Shown here: in pieces, positions 6,654-13,633 of the stretch
Layout: each line of letters begins with the position of its first letter
How positions within the stretch are numbered: position 1 is the stretch's first letter
Source: JAAYYM01 sp964483545
GTDB lineage: Bacteria; Bacillota; Clostridia; Lachnospirales; Lachnospiraceae
Direction of reading: 5' to 3'
NCBI GenBank assembly: GCA_964483545.1
Contig: CAZACC010000044.1
Coordinates: forward strand, 1-17,450
DNA: 17,450 bases
Program-made: the position numbers and the translations under genes
Notes under the pieces: model-generated
The model's input: the letters and a program-made list of their open reading frames with translations, nothing else
The model's database searches: none
Told to the model about the DNA's origin: nothing

Positions 6654-7328
6654 TCATTTTGTCAACATATCAAGATTGATTCCATTTCCAGCAGTACCTG
6701 TACTTGTTCTGTTAGAGATATCAGTGTTTGCTATGATGCTCTCAGCAGATGGCATACCGCTTGTTTCTGCAAGATCCTGTGCCAGCCCAACCTGTGGATA
6801 CAGCTCAGAACGGTTCGACGTAATGACTGATTCACATTCCTTTAGCTGTGTAACAAGTCCACCGTATTTTGCCTCTGCAGTATCTATGGCATGTGTAATG
6901 ATATTCTGTAGTTCAGCAAGCATATCATCCATATACTTCATGGCAGATGCCTTTACCTCATTTGCTTCAATTGTAGCATTATCAATGATCTGCTGTGCTT
7001 GCGAAGCTGCCTGTACAACGACTTCATTTGCCTGTTCATATGCCTGCTGCATGATCTCATGTTCATTGATCATATGATCTGTTTGGACCTGGGCTGTATT
7101 AATCAGTGCATCTGCTTTTTCCTTCGCATCCTTTAGAATGGCTTCTTTATTGCTGATAATCTTCTGATATCTTTTGATTTCATCAGGAGTCTTCATCCGA
7201 AGCTCACGCAACAGTTCATCTATCTGCTCTTTCTCTACGACAATCTTAGTATTAGAAAGCGGCTGATATTTACAGTTGTCTATATATTCTTCCATTTCTT
7301 CAATGATTTGTTCGATGCGACTGCTCAT
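6654..7328 (-). CDS. Coiled-coil protein of unknown function, coupled to coaD
   Basis: A 224-residue soluble protein with no membrane segment or signal peptide. Residues 1-20 are acidic/helical. A P-L-S-N-T-K-I segment at about 23-29 is followed by E-L-L-R-E-L-R-M-K-T-P-D-E-I-K-R-Y-Q-K-I. From about 50 to 170 it is a long helix rich in Ala, Gln, Glu and Lys with coiled-coil heptads. The last 50 residues are polar, low in complexity and probably disordered. Proteins of this style next to coaD in Clostridia are usually annotated loosely as ATPase or V-type ATPase subunit H; I see no Walker motif or catalytic signature, so that label looks wrong. The N-terminal and coiled-coil layout recalls DivIVA/FtsB-like scaffold proteins, which is inference only. 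It overlaps the coaD stop (ATGA) with AAGGAG ahead of its ATG. Confidence 0.85.
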   Translation of the reverse strand: MSSRIEQIIEEMEEYIDNCKYQPLSNTKIVVEKEQIDELLRELRMKTPDEIKRYQKIISNKEAILKDAKEKADALINTAQVQTDHMINEHEIMQQAYEQANEVVVQAASQAQQIIDNATIEANEVKASAMKYMDDMLAELQNIITHAIDTAEAKYGGLVTQLKECESVITSNRSELYPQVGLAQDLAETSGMPSAESIIANTDISNRTSTGTAGNGINLDMLTK

Positions 7329-7822
7329 TCTGTTCTCTCCTTAAGCATTTTATATTTCTCAAAGATCTTTCCTGCCACATAATCCGGTACAAATTGAGAT
7401 ATATCACCGCCAAATGCTGCCACTTCCTTAACTGTATGAGAGCTCAGATAAGCATACTCTAGTCCTGTGGTTAGAAATATAGTATCCACTGTGGGCGACA
7501 GCTTATGATTGGTCTGTGCCAGCTGCAGTTCATATTCAAAGTCAGTAATGGCTCTTAAGCCTCTTATGATGACAGAAGCTCCTGATTGATTTGCGTAGTC
7601 AACCAACAGTCCTTCATATGAGGCGATTTTGACACCTGGTATGTCCTTAGTCACTTCTTTTAATATATTAACACGTTCCTCAACGGAAAACAATGGAGAT
7701 TTTGTTTTGTTATTCAGCACACTGACAGTTAATTCATCAAATATTTTAGATGCACGCTGTATGACATCCAGATGACCATATGTGACCGGATCAAAACTAC
7801 CAGGATAAATTGCTGTTTTCAT
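7325..7822 (-). CDS. coaD: Phosphopantetheine adenylyltransferase (CoaD)
   Basis: CoaD transfers AMP from ATP to 4'-phosphopantetheine, the penultimate step of coenzyme A synthesis. The 165-residue protein has the nucleotidyltransferase motif G-S-F-D-P-V-T-Y-G-H (T/HxGH, His17), R-G-L-R-A-x-x-D-F-E-Y-E in mid-protein, and the late S-S-H-T-V-K-E block equivalent to the family's S-S-x-x-V-R/K-E. Length is normal for the family. The start at 7822 is fixed by the conserved M-K-T-A-I-Y-P-G-S-F opening and by AAGGAGG 7 nt ahead; an in-frame upstream start would add eight residues. The ATG overlaps the rsmD stop (ATGA), and the coaD stop overlaps the next start the same way. Confidence 0.96.
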   Translation of the reverse strand: MKTAIYPGSFDPVTYGHLDVIQRASKIFDELTVSVLNNKTKSPLFSVEERVNILKEVTKDIPGVKIASYEGLLVDYANQSGASVIIRGLRAITDFEYELQLAQTNHKLSPTVDTIFLTTGLEYAYLSSHTVKEVAAFGGDISQFVPDYVAGKIFEKYKMLKERTE

Positions 7823-8379
7823 AAGGAGGCCTCCTTCGCTATCCACACATGTTTATTTGTCTTATATTCCTTTTGCTTGAAAATATGATATCCCATATCT
7901 TCTAAATAGTCAAAAGACGTTTCCTTAGATGTCTCCACGACAATGACAGAATCTTCGTTGATCAGGGATGAAGAAGATAAATACTCCAGCACACGTCTTT
8001 CCGCCTGTTCCTGATATGGCGGATCCATAAAGATAATATCAAACACTCGTTTTCCTTCCAGCTGTCTGAGTGCCATCAGAACATCATATTTCATGACAAG
8101 CGCACGATCTGCAAATTTGGTGAACTTCAGATTATCCTCTATACATTTCAGTGCTTCTCTTCCCTTTTCCACAAAACAGGCTGAGGCTGCTCCTCTGCTG
8201 AGCGCCTCGATTCCGATGCCTCCACTTCCAGCATATAAATCCAGAAAATCCGCATCTGCTATGTATGGCATCAACACATTAAACAGGGTTTCTTTTGTCT
8301 TATCTGAAGTTGGTCTTGTATCCATACCTGCCGGTGTTTTTAAAGGCAGACTTCTGGCTGTTCCTGCAATCACTCTCAT
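7819..8379 (-). CDS. rsmD: 16S rRNA (guanine(966)-N(2))-methyltransferase RsmD
   Basis: RsmD methylates G966 of 16S rRNA using S-adenosylmethionine, late in 30S assembly. The 186-residue protein opens with M-R-V-I-A-G-T-A-R, has R-P-T-S-D-x-x-K-E at 22-30, the SAM-binding motif D-L-Y-A-G-S-G-G-I-G at 47-56, and the catalytic D-P-P-Y at 119-122. Its ATG at 8379 overlaps the parC stop (ATGA). The 16 nt before it (GGGTTAAAGTCCGTAT) hold no good Shine-Dalgarno sequence, so translation probably depends on ribosomes that have just finished parC. The stop overlaps coaD in the same way. The rsmD-coaD pairing is common in Firmicutes. Confidence 0.95.
   Translation of the reverse strand: MRVIAGTARSLPLKTPAGMDTRPTSDKTKETLFNVLMPYIADADFLDLYAGSGGIGIEALSRGAASACFVEKGREALKCIEDNLKFTKFADRALVMKYDVLMALRQLEGKRVFDIIFMDPPYQEQAERRVLEYLSSSSLINEDSVIVVETSKETSFDYLEDMGYHIFKQKEYKTNKHVWIAKEASL
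7823..7836 (-). promoter_or_regulatory. Self-complementary ribosome-binding site of coaD
   Basis: AAGGAGGCCTCCTT is a perfect 14-bp palindrome directly ahead of the coaD ATG and includes a full AAGGAGG Shine-Dalgarno sequence. In RNA it can fold as a 5-bp stem with a GGCC loop, or pair between two molecules, which would hide the ribosome-binding site. It also encodes the last residues of RsmD, so ribosomes finishing rsmD would melt it. Confidence 0.6.
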
Positions 8380-10634
8380 ATACGGACTTTAACCCCTTTG
8401 CTATCTCTTTTACCGAGTTTTAATTTGTTCAGTTCTATTTTTTTGCTTCTGTATTCCACTGTCTGTTCAACACCATTTTGCAGCAGATAGACATCCGTAA
8501 CATAATCCTGTTCTGCAAGCTTCATTCCCCGAACACCTACAGCACCCTTCTTCTTTTCAGGTATTTCTTCGAGTGTGAACTTTAGGAACAAACCATCCGC
8601 TGTCTGCAGGACAATATTTTTTTGATCGGTCACAGCTTCAACCAACATCAGTTGATCACTCTCCATCAGATTTGTAGCTGCCACAGTTCTTTTTGCTACA
8701 TCGAATTCACTGCCTGCAACCTGTTTCAACATAGATTTTGCTGTGGCAAATATCATCGTTTTGCCAGTCAGCGCCTGCATATCATCAATATACAGCATCT
8801 GTTCAGTTTTGCTGTCATAGTTGCTAATATTATCAACTGGTATTCCTTTATCTCTCAGTTTACCCGCTGGCAAATCCAGAACCTTGATTGAGTGCATCTG
8901 CCCTTTGTCAGTAAAGATACATACTTTTCCGGTATTCATACATTTAAATCTGTATTTATACTCTGCATCTGCTGCATCCTTGTTACGTTCGTAGGTCTGC
9001 AGATCAATCGTTTTTGCATATCCGAACCGATCCATCAGGAACATGACTTCCATCTCTTCCTGTTTCTTTTCTTCAAAGACTACTTCTTTTGAATTTTCAA
9101 TCACAGTCCTGCGAGTGCGTCCGAATTCCTTTTTAAAACCTTCTAGTTCATTAATAATGCTCTTGTCCATTGCTTTTTCATCTGTTAATAGTTTCTTATA
9201 GTTCTCTATGTTTTTCAGAGTACGATCATGATCCTTCATCAGAGCTTCCAACTCCAGACCGATCAGTCTATACAGTCTCATTTCCAGAATCGCATTGGCT
9301 TGTCTCTCTGTAAAGCGGAACTTCTCAGCCATACTCTTGTTTAGCCTTGTTTTAAATGTAATATTTTCTGTTTTTCCCGTCGTCAGGCATGTTCTAGCAT
9401 CATTGATGTTCTTCGATCCACGCAGCACCTCAATAATGACATCAATCACGTCACAGGCTCTGATCAGACCTTCCTGTATTTCTTTTTTATCTAGTTCCTT
9501 TGCAAGTAACGTTTTGTATTTTCTCGTAGCAATTTCATGTTGAAAATTTACATGATGTCTAATAATCTCTTTGATTCCCATGATTTCTGGGCGCTGTTCA
9601 GCGACTGAAAGCATATTAACACCAAATGTATCCTCAAGACGTGTTTTTTTATAGAGCATATTCTTGATATTCTCTGTATCTGCATCTTTACGCAGTTCTA
9701 TGACGATTCTGATTCCGTCCTTGGAGGATTGGTTTGAGATATCTACTATATCATTTGTTTTTTTTGTTTCTACGAGACTATAGATGTCCATCAAAAATTT
9801 GCCGATATTTGCGCCTATCATCGGGTACGGAATCTCTGTAATGACCAGCTTGACTTTACCACCTTTGCAATTTTCAACCTCAACCTTACCACGAACCTTG
9901 ATCTTTCCAGTTCCAGTCTCATAAATCTGTAACAATTCATCCTTGTTGGTTACAATGCCACCAGTCGGAAAATCAGGGCCTGGAACATACTGCATTAGTT
10001 CCTCTGTCGTAATCTTTGGATTCTTCATGTATGCTTCCACGGCATCAATGACCTCGGTTACATTGTGCGGCGGTATGCTGGTAGCCATTCCAACTGCGAT
10101 TCCCTCTGCCCCATTAATGAGCAGATTCGGAATTCTGACGGGCAATACTTCAGGCTCTTTCTCTGTTTCGTCAAAATTAGGAACAAAATCTACTACGTCC
10201 TTATCTAGGTCAGCAAGATAAGCCAACTGAGTGACTTTTTCCAGACGCGCCTCTGTATAACGCATGGCAGCGGCACCGTCACCCTCGATAGAGCCAAAAT
10301 TTCCATGTCCGTCAACAAGTGGCAGTCCCTTTTTAAAATCCTGAGACATCACTACCAGTGAATCATAAATAGAGCTGTCACCATGAGGATGATACTTACC
10401 CATCGTATCACCGACAATACGTGCACTTTTTCTGTATGGTTTATCATATTTGATTCCAAGCTCATGCATATCATATAGTGTTCTTCTTTGAACTGGTTTC
10501 AGACCGTCTCTAATATCCGGCAGGGCACGGGCTATAATGACACTCATTGAATAATCTATATAGGACTTTTCCATGACCTCCGAAAACTCGGTTCTGATAA
10601 TCTGTTCTTCCTTTGCTGCCGTTGCCTTAGCCAT
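8376..10634 (-). CDS. parC: DNA topoisomerase IV subunit A (ParC)
   Basis: The subunit that cuts and rejoins DNA in the type IIA enzyme that decatenates replicated chromosomes. The 752-residue protein has the winged-helix/tower region with K-P-V-Q-R-R at 46-51, the quinolone-resistance region Y-H-P-H-G-D-S-S-I-Y-D (Ser87, Asp91, both wild-type-like), and A-A-A-M-R-Y-T-E with catalytic Tyr126. A C-terminal beta-pinwheel domain of about 250 residues follows. That domain lacks a clear Q-R-R-G-G-K-G GyrA box; the nearest elements are G-A-V-G-V-R-G-M-K and the terminal K-R-D-S-K-G-V-K-V. The short C-terminal domain, the partner directly upstream, and the distance from dnaA/recF-type genes favour ParC over GyrA. 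It starts 18 nt after parE, with GGGGAGGA somewhat far (11 nt) from the ATG. Confidence 0.9.
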   Translation of the reverse strand: MAKATAAKEEQIIRTEFSEVMEKSYIDYSMSVIIARALPDIRDGLKPVQRRTLYDMHELGIKYDKPYRKSARIVGDTMGKYHPHGDSSIYDSLVVMSQDFKKGLPLVDGHGNFGSIEGDGAAAMRYTEARLEKVTQLAYLADLDKDVVDFVPNFDETEKEPEVLPVRIPNLLINGAEGIAVGMATSIPPHNVTEVIDAVEAYMKNPKITTEELMQYVPGPDFPTGGIVTNKDELLQIYETGTGKIKVRGKVEVENCKGGKVKLVITEIPYPMIGANIGKFLMDIYSLVETKKTNDIVDISNQSSKDGIRIVIELRKDADTENIKNMLYKKTRLEDTFGVNMLSVAEQRPEIMGIKEIIRHHVNFQHEIATRKYKTLLAKELDKKEIQEGLIRACDVIDVIIEVLRGSKNINDARTCLTTGKTENITFKTRLNKSMAEKFRFTERQANAILEMRLYRLIGLELEALMKDHDRTLKNIENYKKLLTDEKAMDKSIINELEGFKKEFGRTRRTVIENSKEVVFEEKKQEEMEVMFLMDRFGYAKTIDLQTYERNKDAADAEYKYRFKCMNTGKVCIFTDKGQMHSIKVLDLPAGKLRDKGIPVDNISNYDSKTEQMLYIDDMQALTGKTMIFATAKSMLKQVAGSEFDVAKRTVAATNLMESDQLMLVEAVTDQKNIVLQTADGLFLKFTLEEIPEKKKGAVGVRGMKLAEQDYVTDVYLLQNGVEQTVEYRSKKIELNKLKLGKRDSKGVKVRI

Positions 10635-10652
10635 AATGACTAATTCCTCCCC

Positions 10653-12581
10653 TTATACATCCAGCTCCGCATCCTGTGCGTGTCTGTAGATAAATTCTCT
10701 TCTTGGTGGGACATCCGTCCCCATCAGCATCTCTGTTGTATTTGATGCCAGTCTTGCATCCTCTATCTCTACCTTTTTCAGAATTCTAGTTTCCGGATTC
10801 AATGTTGTTTCCCACAGCTGATTCGCATCCATCTCTCCCAGACCCTTATATCTTTGCAGAGAAAAGTCTTTATGCGTCTTGCGATATTTCATCAATGCCT
10901 TGTCATCGTATAGATATTCTTCTGCACCTCTTTGCGGCATGGCCTTGTATAATGGAGGCATTGCAATATATACATGTCCTTCATAGATTAGCTCAGGCAT
11001 AAAACGATAAAATAAGGTCAGCAGCAATGTGGAAATGTGTGCGCCATCCACATCCGCATCAGCCATAATAATGATTTTGTCATAACGTAGCTTTGTGATA
11101 TCAAAGTCATTTCCGTAACCTTCAGAGAATCCGCATCCGAAAGCATTGATCATTGTTTTGATTTCTGCATTTGCCAACACCTTATCGATACTTGCCTTTT
11201 CTACATTTAATATTTTGCCTCTGATTGGCAGGATGGCCTGATAATTACGATCACGTGCTGTTTTTGCTGAGCCTCCAGCCGAATCTCCCTCTACAATGAA
11301 TACTTCACATTTGTCAGCATCTCTGCTTTCGCAGTTTGCCAGTTTCCCATTTGAATCAAAAGAAAACTTTTGTTTTGTAAGGAGATTGGTTTTTGCTTTT
11401 TCTTCTGTCTTTCTGATTTTAGCGGCTTTTTCGGCACATCCAAGCACAGCTTTCAAGGAATCAAGATTTCTGTCAAAATAGAGAACAATTTCATCACCAG
11501 TCACCTTGCCGACTGCTCTGGCTGCATCTTGATTATCCAGCTTGGTCTTTGTCTGTCCTTCAAATCTTGGAGTTGGGTGCTTGATAGAAACAACTGCTGT
11601 CATACCATTTCGAATATCTGCGCCTGTAAAGTTTGCATCCTTATCCTTTAGGATATTTAGCTCTCTTGCATATGCATTCATTATGTTTGTAAAGATCGCC
11701 TTAAAGCCAGTCAGATGTGTACCGCCCTCAGCGTTATAAATATTATTACAGAAACCAAGTACGTTTTCATGAAATTCATTCACATATTGAAAAGCTGCTT
11801 CTACATGGATCCCGTCACATTCTCCACTAAAATAAACTACATCATGAACCGTTTCTTTGTTCTTATTCATCTCCGTGACAAAACCTATGATTCCCTCAGG
11901 CTCATGAAATTCCTCATATTCAGGAACTACTGGACGATTATCCTGAAATACAATTGTGAGTTTTGGATTTAAATATGCTGTTTCATGCAGTCTGCTTTTG
12001 ATATCCTCTTCTTTAAATCGTGTCTTTTCAAAGATCGTATCATCTGGCAGAAAATTGATCAGCGTACCAGTATCCTTACTTTTTCCGATTACCGGAAGCA
12101 AACCATTTTCCAGCTCTATCACTGGAATTCCTTTATTATAGCGATCATGATAGATCAAGCCGTCTCTTTTCACCTGTATATCAAGATAATTAGATAATGC
12201 ATTTACAACTGAGGAACCTACACCATGCAGTCCTCCGCTTGTCTTATAGACTGATTCATCGAATTTACCGCCTGCATGTAAGGTTGTAAATACCAGACGT
12301 TCTGCACTCATGCCCTTCTCATGCATGCCTACAGGAATACCACGACCGTTGTCTTCAACCGTTGCTGAGCCGTCTTTTTCAAGTGTTACCCAGATTTTAT
12401 CACAAAAACCAGTCAAGTGCTCGTCCACAGAATTATCTACGATTTCATATACAAGGTGGTTCAACCCCTTTGTCGTAACACTTCCTATGTACATCCCTGG
12501 ACGCATTCTGACTGCTTCCAGACCTTCCAGTACTGTAATGCTGTCAGCATCATAGGTGCTCATAGATGATTTTTTCGTCAT
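10653..12581 (-). CDS. parE: DNA topoisomerase IV subunit B (ParE)
   Basis: The ATPase subunit of topoisomerase IV. The 642-residue protein has a GHKL ATPase domain with E-I-V-D-N-S-V-D-E (catalytic Glu46, Asn50), D-N-G-R-G-I-P (77-83) and G-G-L-H-G-V-G (116-122). A transducer domain follows, with the Q-T-K-T-K-L switch-lysine region at 343-348. The Toprim domain has E-G-D-S-A-G-G at 431-437 and D-A-D-V-D-G at 508-513, and the protein ends with the Q-R-Y-K-G-L-G-E-M block. Size and the parE-parC order support topoisomerase IV, although GyrB and ParE are hard to separate by motif alone. The ATG at 12581 is kept because it has GGGAG/AAGGGG upstream, whereas the ATG seven codons later has none. 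Confidence 0.9.
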   Translation of the reverse strand: MTKKSSMSTYDADSITVLEGLEAVRMRPGMYIGSVTTKGLNHLVYEIVDNSVDEHLTGFCDKIWVTLEKDGSATVEDNGRGIPVGMHEKGMSAERLVFTTLHAGGKFDESVYKTSGGLHGVGSSVVNALSNYLDIQVKRDGLIYHDRYNKGIPVIELENGLLPVIGKSKDTGTLINFLPDDTIFEKTRFKEEDIKSRLHETAYLNPKLTIVFQDNRPVVPEYEEFHEPEGIIGFVTEMNKNKETVHDVVYFSGECDGIHVEAAFQYVNEFHENVLGFCNNIYNAEGGTHLTGFKAIFTNIMNAYARELNILKDKDANFTGADIRNGMTAVVSIKHPTPRFEGQTKTKLDNQDAARAVGKVTGDEIVLYFDRNLDSLKAVLGCAEKAAKIRKTEEKAKTNLLTKQKFSFDSNGKLANCESRDADKCEVFIVEGDSAGGSAKTARDRNYQAILPIRGKILNVEKASIDKVLANAEIKTMINAFGCGFSEGYGNDFDITKLRYDKIIIMADADVDGAHISTLLLTLFYRFMPELIYEGHVYIAMPPLYKAMPQRGAEEYLYDDKALMKYRKTHKDFSLQRYKGLGEMDANQLWETTLNPETRILKKVEIEDARLASNTTEMLMGTDVPPRREFIYRHAQDAELDV

Positions 12582-12633
12582 ACTCTCCCTACCCCTTATA
12601 CATTCTTAATAAATCGAAAAATATACCTCATAC

Positions 12634-12661
12634 AGTATAACATAAAAAAAATAATTTTCAA
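12634..12661 (-). promoter_or_regulatory. Probable sigmaA promoter of the parE unit
   Basis: On the minus strand TTGAAA (12661-12656) precedes TATACT (12639-12634) by 16 nt; each hexamer matches consensus at 5 of 6 positions, with a T-rich spacer. Transcription would begin near 12627, about 45 nt ahead of parE. It lies just after the degV terminator, as expected for an independent unit. Confidence 0.65.
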
Positions 12662-12683
12662 ACAAAAAACACAATTAGTTGCG

Positions 12684-12720
12684 CATAAAAAAAGCTCACA
12701 TACAATATCGTGTAAGCTTT
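12684..12720 (-). terminator. Intrinsic terminator after degV
   Basis: On the minus strand AAAGCTTACA (12720-12711) pairs with TGTGAGCTTT (12700-12691) as a 10-bp stem with one G-U pair and a 10-nt loop. It is followed immediately by more T, giving a run of seven T across the stem base. It lies 20 nt after the degV stop and closes the fakA-recG-degV unit. Confidence 0.9.
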
Positions 12721-12739
12721 AGTAGGCACACTTTTGATT

Positions 12740-13615
12740 CTACGGAAAAACTGGCAGCTTGACAGAGCACGCTACAGCCAGTGAACCAGGGCCGATGTGA
12801 CATGCAATGCTGAGTGCTAAATGATCAACATAGATATCATAACCAGGAAATTCTGCCTCAAGTTCCTTCTTTAACGTATGAGCTGCCTCTTCATTTTCTG
12901 AATGGGCTATGTGCAGCCATACATTTTTCTCACCTTCAAAACCGCCGAATCGTTTATTGATATCATTTTTAATGGCGGCAATCATAATGCTCTTTGCCTG
13001 ATTGATTGTTCTTGCTTTTGCAAACTCATCTGCCTTCTCACCTTGTATCTGTAAGACAGGTTTCAATCGAAGTACTGTTCCGAGCGCCGCAGCTGCAGGA
13101 GTAATCCGTCCACCCTTTTTCAGATAATGTAGTGTATCCAACATAATATAGATGCTGGCATCCAGCTTTGTCTGCATCAGAGTATCAACGATCTCTTCTG
13201 CACTCTTTCCCACTTTTCGAAGCTGTATTGCATCCAGTACTGATTGTCTTTGCGTAACGGAAATCCTTTGATTATCAACAACAAGAACCCTTCCGTCATA
13301 ATCCTCAGCAAGCATCCTTGCTGCCTGACAGGAACCACTCAGTCCGCTTGACATCGGTATGTATATGATTGAATCATGTGTCTGCAGCAGTTTATCCCAC
13401 AGACAGAGAACATCATGAGGTGACGGCTGCGAAGTAGAAATATCAGCATCCTCCGCCAGTCTGGAGTAAAACTCCTCCTTTGAGAGATCTACGCCTTCAT
13501 GAAATGTTTCATTTTGTATGGTAAACGGCATTGCAACTACACTGATTCCGAGTTCTGCCGCCTGATCTGCAGTGATGCCGCTGTTTGTATCTGTAGCAAT
13601 AGCAATATTGTTCAA
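12740..13615 (-). CDS. DegV family protein, probable fatty acid-binding FakB
   Basis: DegV/FakB proteins bind a free fatty acid and present it to the kinase FakA for phosphorylation. The 291-residue protein has T-D-T-N-S-G-I at 8-14 (the T-D-S-x-x-D-L equivalent), T-S-Q-P-S-P at 61-66, M-S-S-G-L-S-G-S at 88-95, H-Y-L-K-K-G-G-R-I, and the late H-I-G-P-G motif with His273. These are the family's lipid-contact positions. It starts with TTG at 13615; no ATG or GTG is available before the conserved T-D-T motif, and GGAGG lies 8 nt ahead. It follows recG by 18 nt, with fakA in the same unit, which supports a FakB role. The fatty acid preference cannot be read from sequence. Confidence 0.9.
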   Translation of the reverse strand: MNNIAIATDTNSGITADQAAELGISVVAMPFTIQNETFHEGVDLSKEEFYSRLAEDADISTSQPSPHDVLCLWDKLLQTHDSIIYIPMSSGLSGSCQAARMLAEDYDGRVLVVDNQRISVTQRQSVLDAIQLRKVGKSAEEIVDTLMQTKLDASIYIMLDTLHYLKKGGRITPAAAALGTVLRLKPVLQIQGEKADEFAKARTINQAKSIMIAAIKNDINKRFGGFEGEKNVWLHIAHSENEEAAHTLKKELEAEFPGYDIYVDHLALSIACHIGPGSLAVACSVKLPVFP

Positions 13616-13633
13616 TTTGTAATCCTCCGTAAT

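Noticed and set aside
6607..7077. A 156-codon open frame on the plus strand opposite the coiled-coil gene
   Set aside because: It is antisense to a well-supported gene, rich in Ser/Cys/Ala as expected from reverse reading of Ala/Gln codons, and has no ribosome-binding site or family resemblance.
8376..12581. gyrB-gyrA instead of parE-parC
   Set aside because: The A subunit is short, lacks a clear GyrA box, and the pair is not beside dnaA/dnaN/recF-type genes. Motif evidence alone does not fully exclude gyrase, so this remains a likelihood judgement.
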